Source: Grammothele lineata (taxonomy: Eukaryota > Basidiomycota > Agaricomycetes > Polyporales > Polyporaceae). From it: 64,000 nt of DNA. Below the pieces are notes generated by a model. That model searched no databases, had not been told where the DNA came from, and worked only from the letters and a program-made list of their open reading frames with translations. Made by a program: the position numbers and the translations under genes. Where the stretch lies: contig NDFF03000316.1 in the NCBI GenBank assembly GCA_002150815.3, positions 1 to 64,000 of the forward strand, written 5' to 3'. Of the stretch, positions 38,801 to 51,139 are shown piece by piece; the first letter of the stretch is position 1, and every line of letters begins with the position of its first letter.

Positions 38801-39356
38801 ATCGCCTGTGCGATTAGTCGTACCTGTACTGACGCTTCTGTCTGTTAGACTGGTCGATCTGGACTGCCGCCCTTGTGACGACCGCGAACGTGCGCGATAC
38901 ACTCATTAGCTCCGTAGTCAAATACGTCTCGGATGGGAAGAACAATCAGCCGCTCGGAGACCTCTACGATAGCATCTCAGGCGCACAGGTCGCCAACTCC
39001 GGCCATGCGCGTCCTGTAGTGGGCGGTCATCTCGCTTTGGTGAGCTGGTAACTATCGTGGTAGAGCTAGAGGCTGACTGTATGCGTTTGCAATAGCTCGT
39101 ATTGGACCAGGCGGCCCTGAGTGTTAGCACGACGAGCGCGACGCCGACGTCAACGTCGTCAGGCATCCATATCACCGTACCTGTTGGCACAGCGACTACA
39201 ACGACATCCGTCCCAGCAGCATCCGGAAATGGGTCGTCCAACACGACCACTACGTCTTCCGCCGCCAGGAATCTACGCAGTTCCCAAGGCGTGTTTGCCT
39301 GGAGTGGAGCTGTGGGCGTTGTACTCTTTTTCCTCCTAGCCGGAGCGAGCTGGTGA
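35894..39356 (+). CDS. GtaA-type extracellular glutaminase (DUF5127/DUF4965/DUF1793)
   Basis: Twenty-one exons chain in frame to 778 residues. Exon starts are 35894, 36151, 36315, 36451, 36735, 36821, 37163, 37434, 37509, 37702, 37794, 37874, 38012, 38278, 38409, 38476, 38610, 38687, 38773, 38849 and 39096. Signal peptide MRILATVATLLLSSTLPALG. Family landmarks run in order: SPYLSAWLAQGG and WTGSIVGWAGYAQVDG, PVDLTITFLSPVEPTDL, DRWPVFALAHDLGSV, MFMKEISSSG with VNTVDVIFPAWPLFLYTN, HDMGAHYPNATGHNDG with ESGNMLIMALSYTM (the DUF1793 core), and FGIPLDTRHTYTKSDWSIW. The enzyme hydrolyses glutamine to glutamate outside the cell. The end has a Ser/Thr-rich linker (about 700-755) and a hydrophobic C terminus (WSGAVGVVLFFLLAGASW), suggesting a GPI or membrane anchor. 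It is convergent with the S10 gene, which has a similar anchor design. Confidence 0.9.
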
Positions 39357-40301
39357 CGCTGACGCTACATGGTCGCCTTGTATTGATTTGTTCCTTCTTA
39401 TGGATTCCCTGGTATCCTGTGTCCTTGACTTCTTGGAGAACCTGCGTAGCATTTGTATTGCATATTTATGCTTTGTTCTACATGCTCGTTGTCGGCGTCG
39501 TCCGGTTGCTTGGCAGTGCCCCTTTGTCGTTCGAAGTCATGGCCCTGGCGATGATGTATAAAAGCGTGCCAAAGCTCCTGACCGTACCCAGCAGCACACC
39601 GACAGCATCTATCCCTCTGGGCTCATCTCTTCACATGAGCCCTTTCAGCCACGGCGGCACAGCTATGCTCTACCCTCCTTCCACCTTTCTCCTGGCAGAT
39701 AAAATACTCAACGTTCCGCTTCAAGTGCTCCTGGTCACTTCCGATAAGGGTTCGAGAAAGTGTGTTCACTATATGCTCCAGCGTCCTCTCAACACGTTCG
39801 CTGTTCAACTGACTGGAACGTGGCTCACGCGATTGTGTGACAAACAGGTCTACTTTCTCAAGACGATCAACGACCCTAAACCCTCAGCAGTCTCAACTGA
39901 AATCCTTCACGATGCGGACGCAGGCCACAATCTCTGGCAATTCCGCTGTCACCCGCATCCCGGATTTTCCCTGTCCTGGCACATGTCAATAACTCCCTTC
40001 GGAAGTTGCCATTGTAAAGTTGACACCATGAAGTGCGTTCACTTTCCCTTTCCTAGTCCCCTTCCAAGTTCTAATCGAGTATGACAGCACCAGCGATCTT
40101 CTCAGTATTGAAACCCCTGTATACCACGTACTTCCATTGTTCCCTTAGCGTATTTTGCTTGTAAATATGCATATATGCTCGAATCCTTGTATGAACCATT
40201 GGTCGGAACATCGACCATGACCAGTCTTAGGCTGCTGAGGAACTCAGGAGAAGGTTCGTCAGTAATAGGCGAAAAATGACAATGCAGAACGCTCTATGTA
40301 T
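39357..40301. other. Between convergent GtaA and S10 genes
   Basis: One 243-codon open frame (39353-40084) overlaps the GtaA stop by four bases but shows no family pattern and is probably untranslated. A TATAAAAG word occurs at about 39557. No gene is supported. Confidence 0.4.
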
Positions 40302-43300
40302 CTACACCGCCAAGACTCCGAAAGGTGGCAGCCAGCTCACGAAAATACCTACTACAACACTCAGCATGACGTGCCACAACGCCCTCTCAACCCTAACAGC
40401 ACTACTCGTTCCGCTACTTTCCGTCGCTCCAGAAGTGTTTGAGGATCCGCTGACGGCTGTCGCGGTTGCGATGAAGCTGTCCCACGCAGCAATCGTCGCA
40501 GACGGCCACACGAACGTCGACGTCGTAGATATGCTGCCTAGGTAGATCCCATCCTGCCCCCGGAGCGCATCGCCGGCAAGCGTGGGGTCTTCACCACCTA
40601 CAGCAGCTCTGGAGCCATCGACGACGAGCCCGGTGGCGTTGGAGCCAAATATGAACTCGCGGGCCAGGACGAGGCCCTGTGATAGCCGAAGCGCTGTACA
40701 GTGAGTATGGTGAAGCCAGGCACAGACGTAGAAACGTACGCGGCCGGGGGAATTGTAGGAGATGAGGTCTCCGGCACCCTCGACTAGGACGTATGTCCAG
40801 TTCCGCTCTTGATGGACAATCCCGGCCCGCTTCCCGTCGTCGTCAAACCAGGGCGTGGATGGCTTGCGGGAGAACCCTTGGATACCACCGAAAGTCGTGT
40901 TCTGCACTGATGTCAGCGCATGATTAGCTTTGGACGTCGTTATACATACCTGTATAACAACTTTATTCGGTGGCCATAACAGAACATGAGGCCTTCAGAA
41001 CTCATTCACACGCTACAGAGCACGCGCTGAACCTACCTTCTGTGCTACGATGTGCGATAAGTGCGTCGTTGTTACTAGCGTACAGGATAATATGAACGCC
41101 CTTTTCGCTGGCGTTCGCGGCTAGCTCGTCGAAGAACGCCATAGGTCTAGCAGAACATAAGAGTGAGCTCAGTAGTGGCCATAGCACCGAACGATACAGT
41201 GGCAACCGCAACTCACTCAGGGCCTAGCACAAATGTGTGTACGTTCAGAGAACGGGAATGCGGAATGGATGGTGATACTCACTGAGATCTTCGCCGTTAG
41301 TGGGGTCTACAAGGGAAGAATAGAATATGGTGGATTTCCATTTCTCTATGCTTGTCGGTACATGCATCGCAGCGCGTATGGCCGGGTCTGCAAGTCATAG
41401 TATATTGCATCCGTGAGTAGTCGATGGGCATACGGAAGAAAGGATGTCACCATTGTAGAATGGGGAAGCATCAGTCGGAGACCTGGGGTTAAGGGCATCG
41501 GGAATGTCGGTTATCTATGAAGAGCGAAATATTAGTCCAGTGGCTCCCTCCCGGGGAACTTAGATAGCGCATCTACTCACATCGAAGGAGAACCCATTCG
41601 CGCTTGTATCTACACAATACCGAGCGTTAGACCTATGCCAGTGCTAGGATCATAAATGCGAGAGGTCGTACTCCACGGGACCGAGAAATTGTGGTATGCA
41701 ACCATCGTCTCCCAGATGTTGCACCCGTATATCGGGTTGATTGTCCCGTTCAGGCTAGGCGTACGCCGTGCCAAGGGAGGCTGAGCGTCTTCGCGTTTCG
41801 TATTCTCCGTGGTGGCTTCGTGAACAGATTTTGTGAGCCACTGCTGGAACCGTCGGCGGCTGATAGCATTGGTTGAGCGGGAGGAGAGCGCAGCATCGGC
41901 AGGAGGGTTGAGGCTAAGGGTAGGGAAATGTCCGCCGGTCTGAGGATACGTGAAGTTGAGATCAAAGCCGCAGAGGTGGGTTCTATGGGAGTGCGCTCAT
42001 CGTCAGGTGTGGTCCAAGCTGTGATGAGATTTGATGAACGCACTGTTCACGTAGGTACTCGAACTCGTCCGGGTCGTAGTTGATTATCTGAGGGTATGTT
42101 TCGACAATGGAGAGCTTGGACACGTTAACACCTTCACCTAAGGTTTTGCAACTGAGCGCCACTCACTACGGGGAGAAAACTGATGACAACGTCGTTTGCT
42201 ATCGTACCATCGCCGAGAGCAAACCTTGCGATGTTCACAGGGGGACTCTCCATCCCAAAGTACGCTTTCATGATATAGGGCTGTGAATCCATCTCAGGAC
42301 TGCACAAGTGCACGAATGCATGCGCCGTTCACATACAATGTAGGTCCCCGCCGCATAGTCCCCCGTCAGATGCAGCGGACGAGTCGGAAGACTTGGGAAG
42401 ATCTTGACCAAGTTTGACAAGAAACCCATCTGGAAGCAAACTTCGATCAAAATCTTAGACGAGCGTAACAATTTCCCATCAACTCACGAAGTCGCTGCCG
42501 ACCTGATCTTCATTGACCGCTGTCCACAGTTGGTTAGATGCTGAAAACGGAGAGAGCCAGAGACACGCTGCATACCATATCCCGTCGCGTCCGCTGTGGA
42601 CCAACCTACACCACTGGTCGAGTTCGTCAATGACTTGGGCCAATACAGACGAGTATAGGGACATACACCGGCTGATCAACCCAGAAATAGTCCGCCACTC
42701 TGTCCCAGCTAGTGTTTCTCTGCACCGGAATGGAGTTTTCATCCAGATGAATGGGCCCATTCTGCAGTGTGCACACGATTCCGCCACATAGAATGTCAGC
42801 GATCACTTTCTACAGCCCCCAGATCGGATGGCTTCGCGACCACTGCTTACATCAAATGCCTGGCTAAAAAGACTGGAGGTTCCAGAGTTAGTTGCAGGCC
42901 TAGACCAAGCGCCACGTCAGCTATGCCGAGCATCCACACAAGGTTCAATACCGCCGCACGTACCCTCCGGTCAGCCAGATGCCCCAAGGCTCTTGCGCGC
43001 GCTCGCCCGCAGCAGCAGTCAACGAACCGTTCTCTTTCTCGAACGCCCAGAAAAAGAGGGTATTGTTGGGGTGACCTGCTCTGTTCACTCCAACGTTGCC
43101 TGCAAAGTTGCGCGGGATCGTCCAGGTGACGTTTGGCAGTGGATCGGTCACCTCGAAATCTGCGCCATAAGATGTGCCAGAAAATGCGCGCATGCGCACG
43201 GCGTTCAAGTCCGGGATGATAAACTGTACTCACATGCTTGCCATTGAGGACTGAAGTCACCCGACGGTTTTCCAAGGTAGTCGTGGGGCCAAGTGCTGGG

Positions 43301-43375
43301 GAGATCATCCAGGGAGAGTGCGACCCACGGCAAGGTCGTGAGGAGCGCGAGGCTCAAGCTCGCATACCGCCGCAT
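40302..43375 (-). CDS. S10 serine carboxypeptidase homologue lacking catalytic Ser and His
   Basis: Eighteen exons keep frame through 17 introns, giving 666 residues. Exon starts, minus strand: 43375, 43159, 42899, 42761, 42613, 42519, 42429, 42280, 42114, 41982, 41609, 41514, 41387, 41223, 41146, 40960, 40901, 40676. Two exons are tiny: 41223-41217 (7 nt) and 40960-40950 (11 nt). Signal peptide MRRYASLSLALLTTLPWVALS. S10 landmarks: NRAGHPNNTLFFWAFEKENG, EPWGIWLTGG, WDRVADYFWVDQPVGVGWST, YIMKAYFGMESPPV, CGFDLNFTYPQTGGHFPTL, EPMAFFDELAANASEKGVHI and VHQERNWTYVLVEGAG. The nucleophile motif GESYAG reads GDYAAG (207-212) and the His motif GAGHL reads GAGDL (Asp533). Asp475 is kept. GGPGSSS is also altered (GGPATNSGTSS). 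A Ser/Thr-rich stretch and a hydrophobic C terminus suggest a surface anchor. Peptidase activity is unlikely. Confidence 0.85.
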
Positions 43376-44574
43376 GTGAGTCGAAGTCCAGGAAGGGCAG
43401 AACTCGAGTCCTTGATGCCAGGGCCCGAATGTGCCAAGCAAGCTTAAGGAACTTATATATACCAGAACCCAGTGTAGGCGACGGTCGTAATGGCCCGTGC
43501 CGGGCGTAGATACGTGTGAATTGGCATTCTGGAACTTGACGTGCGCCTCGCCGAAAGGCCGCATCGATACCGGAGCGAACCCTTCCTGATCGTCTGTGGC
43601 TCTGGATCGTAGCACTGCGCATTACAACCGGTAGCCGTGTATATCGAGCGTTCGTCCGTGCTGGATTGGTTTAGTGATTCGTTAGATGCCCGCATCAGAT
43701 CAAAGGCATATCATGACCCCGCACCTGCTAGGTATACTTATACATAGATACGTGTATAACGTCGGGCACTACTTCGTGTCCTATCTTCATGCCGATGTCC
43801 TCGAAGACGAGTTGTCATTGCCAGTGAGTCGTCGACGCCGCTGAGAGGCTAGAGGCAAGGCTCGAAGACGGAGGGGCCTTGAGAGCACAACAGCGTCCAA
43901 TAGGATGCACATGATGCTCTTTCTGTATTGATGGCCTGCCTCAGGTCGATGAATGAGTGCGAAGGGCAAGTGTCACTGTGCCTGACGATGGCAGTTGAAC
44001 AAGAAATAGGCGCCTGAAAATCACCCGTAGGCCGGAGCCTACGGAGCGCCCATGACACAAGGTTTCCAGCATCCTGCTTCTACAACAGACGCGGCGGCTC
44101 ATCGTGTCATACTCATATGCATGACGAACGAAAACGAAGAAAATGCGAGGCCAGAGCGAAGTCCCAGTGACTCTCATCGGACTTCAACTTCAACTTGAAG
44201 TTCTGCGCGGGCAAGCGTCCTCCATGGGTCACGTGCGCATGCCACGCGCACCGAAAGAGTTGCAGTCCGCGCATGCAGTCGACGCAACGAGTCCGACTCG
44301 CGACTCTGACTCGTCGCTCACATCTCCAGCTCTGTTGCTCAGTGCTCGTATCATCTCCAACTCCTATCGAGATTCGACTACCCTACCATGCGCTTCAGTC
44401 TCTAATGCGCGCGTCGTCCTATCCAGCATGGCACCGCTCTGGCCGAGAATGAAGCGCCTTGTGTTTGGTCAACAACTGGGGAAAACAGAGCCTAGTGAGG
44501 GTAGAAAGGTACGAGAGTTCTTCCACTGGCGCACTGGCTGACGCACTCAACCATCCGTCTGCCTCGGATAGCCT
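43376..44574. other. Intergenic, no gene recognised
   Basis: Divergent promoters of the S10 homologue and the 44575 F-box-like gene. Several open frames of 60-140 codons show no domain pattern. Confidence 0.45.
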
Positions 44575-45936
44575 GTGCAAGATATCGATATCAAACTTCC
44601 CCTCGAACTATGGCGGCTTGTTTTTGAGTTTCTCGTCGACGATCCCGATTGTGGCGGCGTTGCGACCCGTACGCTGGCGGCGTGCACCGTTGTCTGCACA
44701 AGTCTCCGGTACGAAGCTGAGGCCGCGCTCTACCGCCGCGTCTCTTTAGGACCCAATATTCATCAGGTGTGCTCCTTCCTCAAGATCGAGGTGCAACACC
44801 ACTATGCGCGCGCAGCCACTATCCGTATTCTGCGGCTCAACATCCCTGACTTAGACCTGCCACAAAACGCCCACCTCGAGAACAACCTCGGATTGCACTC
44901 GCAAACCCCGCTCCCAAGGTGCCCTGGCTCACCGCGCGTCCACCATTCCACTGCCGACTCCTTTTCCGTGTCCCTCAGTGAGCTGTTCCGGCAAGTGGTG
45001 AATCTGATTGAGCTAGACTTCGTCGCCCTCGACGACTTCCCGGGCTTATTTCACGGTGCAACGTTCCGGCTCCTCACTCTACGCACCACACACACCGGTC
45101 TTCAGCGTTTACACGTATACGAAAAGTCCGCCCTCCCCAGTTCTTCGGATCTCCCGCTGGAAGACGAGCACGCGTTGCTGGATGTATTCCAGCCCCTGCG
45201 CACGCTGACGTTGAACATGCGCGGTGTGGAGTATAGCGCGCCAGACCTGTACGCCAGTTTTCAGCAGTACAACGTCACACACTTGTCTCTCGACTTCGCC
45301 CCGTACCGTTCCATTGCGCGGGATATCCTGAGATTGCTATGTGACCAACTCGTTTCTTTCAAGATCGTGCTCGCGCGCCTTGGCGACAACCTCACTCAGC
45401 CTCAAACTTTATCCATTCGTTTCAGGTCGGACGTGCACCTGTGGCCTACACAGATCCTCGAGGGCGACGTGGTGCTTCCCCGTCTACGGCACTTGGAGCT
45501 CTGCGAGGCAGACTATGTATACCCTTCCGTGAGTCTCGCTCCCCTTCTCCGTCCCTCTCGAGTCTGACTGTTTTCCTTCCTACAGACAGACACCGACACT
45601 CCGCAACGCTTCGTAGACTTCAATACAGAAGCATGGCGCGGCGCGTGCCCGTTGCTCCACACTTTCATATGGCGTCCTTCCGCATTCCACGTCCGCCTCG
45701 CAAGCAGCCCGAGAGGCGGCCGCTTTTGTGACGCACTCCGCACATATGAGCGGGCGCTCTTTAAAGCATGGCCGAGCCTCGAGCGCGTGGAGCGTACGCG
45801 TATCGAGGACCTCGAGTGGCCTTTTGTTGATGAGAACCCGCAGTTTGTCGTGTTCGTTCGCAGTTCTGAGGATGGGGACGAGGTGTACGACACTCGGCCT
45901 TGCGTGTATGATGTGGACAGGTGGAAGAGGGCGTGA
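44575..45936 (+). CDS. F-box-like protein with leucine-rich C-terminal part
   Basis: Exons 44575-45528 and 45586-45936 give 434 residues. The start is an F-box-like segment: IKLPLELWRLVFEFLVDDPD followed by TLAACTVVCTSLRYEAEAAL and YRRVSL, the usual agaricomycete pattern. Spaced leucine-rich segments follow (ATIRILRLNIPDL, LIELDFVALDDFPGLF, LQRLHVY, LRTLTLNMRGV, VTHLSLDFAP, LPRLRHLELCEADYVYP), consistent with a degenerate LRR substrate domain. It would act as a substrate adaptor of an SCF ubiquitin ligase if the F-box is functional. It is followed on the same strand by another F-box-like gene of the same style, perhaps a distant paralogue. Confidence 0.7.
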
Positions 45937-46579
45937 ACTGATTCTTGGTACGCGTTTTGTTAGACCGCAGGCTAGATGTATGTGTGCTTATCACGAGGCC
46001 TTGAAAGATCACGGTCTGATATCCGGAGACCTGAGTGACTGAAATATTGGGAGTGCGCTACGGTCTGCCTTCTTGCTAGTACTAGTTCTGAAGACTGTAT
46101 TTGGACTGCAGGATACGCAACGCACAATGAGAGATAGTCCAGGGATGACATGACTGTTAGTAGCCTTACTAAGCTACTAAGTTAATAGGGTGGCTCTGTG
46201 CTTTGAGCTATGCGCTCAAGTCCAACCGTGACATCTGAGGATCAATGTCAAGTAGGGTTCAAGGACGAGAGACCACGCACTTGCTTTCGTAGTGTCTATA
46301 TTGAATGAACTTAGCCGTTTCCCGGGAGCAAACTGCCCGGTACTCAATTTCCATCTGCGTTCGAAACAACCTGTAGCAGTACGCGTGCAGCACATCATGA
46401 CCCCTACGGAAGCTGGTCCTTTGATTTACTTGATACGGGTCCAGAGAGCTCACTCGTAATCCGATTATCGACGCATCGCGCCCATTTGAGGATCCTCATT
46501 TAGGGCCGATTTCATCCTCTTCCCTCGAGCACACCGTCGACACTTTGGCCCCGACACAACGACCGACTCGGACCCCACT
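45937..46579. other. Intergenic between two F-box-like genes
   Basis: Nothing recognised; AT-richer than its neighbours. Confidence 0.5.
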
Positions 46580-47998
46580 ATGGACACAAGACTTCCCCCA
46601 TCTTCACCGCGCCTACCTACCGAACTCTGGCTTCTGGCCATCGACTCCTTAGGCCGGAACGTATATGATGCGTGGCTATCAGCGTTTCGCCGTATCGTCT
46701 CTAAGGCCCTACTACTCACCGATCTCCGGCATTGCGCCCTCGTTTGCACCGCCTGGCGCTCCCGAGCCCAGTTCTGGCTCTTCCGAGCCTGGCCCATTGC
46801 AAGCCGGGTAGACATAGATGACCTCGTAGCCATCCTCGAGTCCTCTCCCTCCCTCGGGCGGCACATTCATAGTCTCATTTTTATATGCCAAGAAGCTAAA
46901 TATCCGCCTCGGAACGTCCTCACGCGTTTCACGCGCACAGTCCACTCACCCCTCCTCACCCTCAAGACTCTTCACATCGGTAATTTCAATAAATACCGTG
47001 CCGGAATGGAGTCTACAGGGGATACACTACCACACTTTCCACTAGACGTGCACGAGCTTCCCCTCTATTCGATGACATTTAAGTCAATAGTCCTCCTTCA
47101 ATTGCGCTTCTTTAGATTTGCGAGCTTTGCGGATTTCGCGAGGTTCCTAGATTGCTTAGACGCCCTGGAAGAGCTGGACTGTAGCTGTGTCGAATGGGAT
47201 GTCCTGGGAGTCATCCCCGGTTGCATGACTCGCAAGCACAGGCCATTCCTGGGTAACCTACGGAGATTGCAGGTGTGCTAGCCTTCTATTGAGAGAATCT
47301 CCGTCTTTTTATACCTGATGATTTCTCCCACAGACGCAATGGACTTCTTATCACGGCATCAACAGATTGCTTTCAGCGCAGTCACCAAAGAAGCTGACCG
47401 AGCTTCGACTCATATATCCAGAAGCTATTCAGTGTATCGTGCACTCAGGTTCGTTAAAGCTGAACCAAGCTGCCTTCTGCTCACACAGATTCATGTAGAT
47501 GATGATCCTGTGACGAAAAGGGAGCATCTACCATTCCTGGGATTTTGCTCCTCTCTGGAGAACCTCGACATTACTACCTACAGGCCCAGTCAGGAAGTCA
47601 GGCTGAAACATACCAGTGATTTCCTCGCTATATGTGCTGCTCTACGCTCATGGGATCCTAAAGTGTTCTCACGGCATCTCCGTCTGACTATGAATGCTCC
47701 TCCTAGCTGGAACACGAAAGATGAGCTCTTGGTACTCATCAATCGAACTGCCCAGATTGTAGAGGAGAGCTGTACAGGTCTGTTCCTATACTTCAATGTA
47801 GCCTCTCAACTCGATCATATGCTGATGCGGTGGCTCCTCACAGGCCAGCCACACACAACCATCACCATCGCCCTGGAGGGTTGTCCGCGAAAGAGCATAC
47901 GCAACTCGGAAGCGCGCAAACAGCTCGTCACGGAGATACTTAAACGGTTCCCGGTGGCGTCAAAGGAGGGACGACTCAATGTCGAGATTCGTGAGTAA
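46580..47998 (+). CDS. F-box-like protein
   Basis: Exons 46580-47272, 47334-47438 and 47489-47998 join in frame for 435 residues. The N terminus reads PRLPTELWLLAIDSLGRNVYD, then LTDLRHCALVCTAWRSRAQF and LFRAWPI, the layout of an F-box with its typical CALVCxxW core. Leucine-rich strands follow (VDIDDLVAILESSPSLGRHI, LLTLKTLHIGN, SIVLLQLRFFRFASFADFAR, LDALEELDCS, FLGNLRRLQTQW, SSLENLDITTY). The second intron (donor GTGCAC at 47439) was chosen because it is the only nearby GT-AG pair that restores the long 3' frame; it is the least certain junction. The role is presumably as an SCF adaptor with an unknown target. Confidence 0.65.
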
Positions 47999-48848
47999 CT
48001 GCTCATATTCTCTCCGAGTCTCTGGTTCAAAGTATTGAACTCTCGTCGGTGCTAAGGTTAAGACAGCATATTCTATAGCGATTGGTGTTTTGAGGGCGGG
48101 TCTGATACCTCAAATGCCTCAAACGTCACATGTGTTGTTGGAATCGGAGACATCGGAGGACCCGTCGAGGGATGATTAGTATCTACGTTAACAACGCCGT
48201 TGATACCGAAGCAAACCGAAGAGTCGTACCTCTATCTCCATTTTCCCGCTAGTCAGCTGTTGCGTATTGTGTGAGAGGCTCAGGCTTGACGACAACGACG
48301 AGACCTTCCCATCGCTCGCCGTCAATATTTGTCGTTGTCGCAACTTCAAGAAGTCAAAGACTCTTCACAGAGGACAAGCTCGGCGGGCATCATGTTCCAA
48401 GCCCCACAACTCCCAACTCCTTCAATGCACCTCCCACGTGCCAAGCGGGGCCGCCTCTGCTCCCTGGCTCTCCACAACGTCCGATCGACGCCAAGCGCAC
48501 CGTCAGCTGCCCACTGTGGAGAAGAAAGAACACGGACGGCAGCAGATCGCTGAGAAGTCGAACGGTGGAGACTGCGAGCCATTTGTGGCGGGCCGACGAT
48601 GTCATCGCCCCACCGCATCGTACAACGTGAGTCTTTCTACCCCGCTCGGGGCTCGAAGTGTCCGGATGAGGCGCATATAAGCCGAACGCTGCGGCACCCA
48701 GACGGTCCATACACATCGCATCTTCTGCCCTGATCACCCCGACCCTACTGACCCCGGCCGGCACATCTTCCTCAAATTCTTTCATCGCCACCACCTTGCA
48801 ACACACACAACGCATACGTCCATACCGCACAACACCACAGCAAATGCC
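47999..48848. other. Intergenic, no gene recognised
   Basis: No supported gene. Probably the promoter of the following small gene. Confidence 0.45.
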
Positions 48849-49328
48849 ATGATGTCAACAACCATGGGCGACATGAAGCCAAACCAGCCATGGACAGCCG
48901 CGGACCCCGCCGTCAACTTCGACACGTCCACAACCGCGGTCGAGAACGCAGACGTGGGCCGCCGCGACGAGGACGGCAGGCAACGACGCGGTAAGTTGAG
49001 GGCGTCGCTGGGTGGCTGACCGTAGGTTTGAGCTGACAGTCGACTTATGGCTAGCGAGCGTGGGGAGCGGGAGCGGGGGCGCGCCCCTCGGACGCACGAT
49101 TTCGAGGCATGTAGGAGACGAAGCGGCGATGAGGACGTCAAGGAGACGCGCAAGCTTGAGCGACAAGTTCGTAGGTGCGGATCCAAGATTACGAATTTGG
49201 TTCGTCGTTGGTATCATGCTGACGTTCACCTTCCGCTCGTGGTAACAGGAAACGTCGAAGTCCTGGCCGGGCGCGTGGTAAAGAACCAGGATATGATCGA
49301 GCGCGGGCAGTCGCGCAAGGGGCTGTAA
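48849..49328 (+). CDS. Small hydrophilic protein, possibly CsbD-like
   Basis: A first exon (48849-48990: MMSTTMGDMKPNQPWTAADP and on) ends at a good donor, GTAAGT. A later exon encodes ASERGERERGRAPRTHDFEA and continues to KLERQV at about 49168; after an intron with donor GTAGGT and acceptor GTAACAG (about 49169-49248) it ends NVEVLAGRVVKNQDMIERGQ plus SRKGL (stop at 49328). The last segment resembles the GKxxxxxGxxxxNxxxxxxG pattern of CsbD-like stress proteins. I could not find an acceptor that joins exon 1 to exon 2 in frame, so the N terminus is unresolved. The whole is charged and lacks membrane segments. Confidence 0.35.
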
Positions 49329-50960
49329 TAAAGGCGCGTGCTGGTCCGATATATTCGGAGGAGGTTCCCAAGTTCGCTAGAGGATGTTCCTATCTTGGTG
49401 TTTGCACTCTAGGGTTTGGGCTGGGGCGAAGTGTACGATATGATCCTGCCAATGTACCAGTAAGCTCGTATTTTCATATTGGCATGCGATCATCGAGAAG
49501 CATGTGCGAAAGAAAGATCAGGATCGAGCGCGACATCAGGCGGGTCGGAAACGCGTACAGCATCGAGGTGCCCCAACGCGCACGCACCCTTCTACAAGTT
49601 CTACGACCTCTTGACCGCGCCCCTCTCCGTGCCCTCTTTCCCCCGCCACGTCCATTAACCTCGGTGCCATCACTGGCTCATGGTCTGAGAGAGGAGAGGT
49701 CACTCACCGAAACCGGCGTCACCGCAAACCTGAGTATGGGGACAGGGCATGTAGTGCGAGGACACCGTTGAGGATTGTAGGTGTCGATCGCGTCGCAGCA
49801 ATACCGTCTTCTCCTCCCGCATCTGCTCAGCGCAGCATGAGATCGCTGTGATCTAGCGTAACAGGCCCTCGTTCCCTTCAGAAAACGACCGCCTAAAGTG
49901 GGGGGACGCGCTTCGAGTGGGTTTGAAGCGTTCGCAATACGACATGTCGGTACTCTCACCGGCACTGGTCCCATCCCCATCTTATCCGCCACGAACGTCA
50001 TCATCTGCTAGATTGCGCATCCGGTCGGATTGGGGGGATGAGGGCACGTTTGTCGCGTTGAGGCTTCGTGATAGTCCCAAGTGTTCCTCGACCGGTCATT
50101 CGTATCTACGAGTCTTGAGGGGGCGCTGCCTGCACGAGAGCCAGAGTTCAACCAGAGAGTGCGACCAGTGTTAGGGCCTGGGCATTGTCCAACATTTACG
50201 TCTTGGGCTTTCGAGGTGAGTCATAAAGGGCTGAATTGCCGCCTTTCAGTTACCTCTGGTACCATAGAAGTCCCCGGAGTAAGCAAACGAGTCTAACAAT
50301 TAGCACAGAACGTGAACGCACAGAGTAGCTATCTCCCTTCACCTCTCTGGATTATCACTGTGAAGGTGCGACGCAGGTACCTCCACGTTGTCACTCACAA
50401 ACAGCGCCCAACTGCCGGTGTGGCCACAAAGCACCATCGATCGCGTGGGAAGAGCATGACGTCACGCGTTGGCCCCACAGGCGCCTAAAGCGCGCACGCG
50501 TCGGCCACATCGCGAGCCTCGACGCGCGCGACGCCACTCGGCCAAAGCACTCGCTGAGACCGCCGCCTTGTCCCGCCTCCCCGCCCTCCCGCGCCGCCTC
50601 CTCGCGCCGCCTCATCTCGGTCAACGCGCGCACTTATTGTATTCCTGCGCCCTCCGATCGTCCCCAGAGTATAAGAGGATGGCTGGATATCCGCCCGCGC
50701 CCGCCCCCCTCGCGCCTCGACGGCCTCCCTCGCTCCTTGCCACCCCACTCCTTCCTCCTTCGCGGCCAGGTGCTGCTTCCTCTTTCCTTTCCAGAACACA
50801 GTGGCCATTCAACCTACAAAACTCCCGGCTAGACCATTCTCCCGTCGCCGCAGACTGGCCCAAAGAGGCTATACCACGAACCCCCAAGTCCCTTTGTCCT
50901 TTGACGCTTTGCGCTTTCAGCGCCCACGCTAGCGTCTCCGGCCACACTCGACTCGTGGGC
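49329..50960. other. Long stretch without a recognisable gene
   Basis: 1.6 kb with only short, unconvincing open frames. From about 50460 it becomes strongly GC- and CT-rich, as in promoters of highly expressed basidiomycete genes. Confidence 0.4.
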
Positions 50961-50964
50961 GCCC

Positions 50965-50970
50965 TATAAA
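50965..50970 (+). promoter_or_regulatory. TATA box upstream of the 51140 gene
   Basis: TATAAA, 175 bp before the ATG and followed by CT-rich sequence. Confidence 0.5.
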
Positions 50971-51139
50971 GCCCTCGCGCTGCTGCTCTTTCTCTCCTCA
51001 GTTCACGACATTCGACGCCCCGTACACGACCACCCTTCTCTCCCCGACTAGCTTCCTGCGCGAGCGATCCGTACGCGAGATACGCACAACCACACATCCC
51101 ATACACCATCCATACAGCGCCATCATATCACTACCCGAA

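Noticed and set aside
39353..40084. 243-codon plus-strand open frame directly after GtaA
   Set aside because: It overlaps the GtaA stop by four bases, has no family pattern, and lies between two convergent genes where 3' UTRs are expected.
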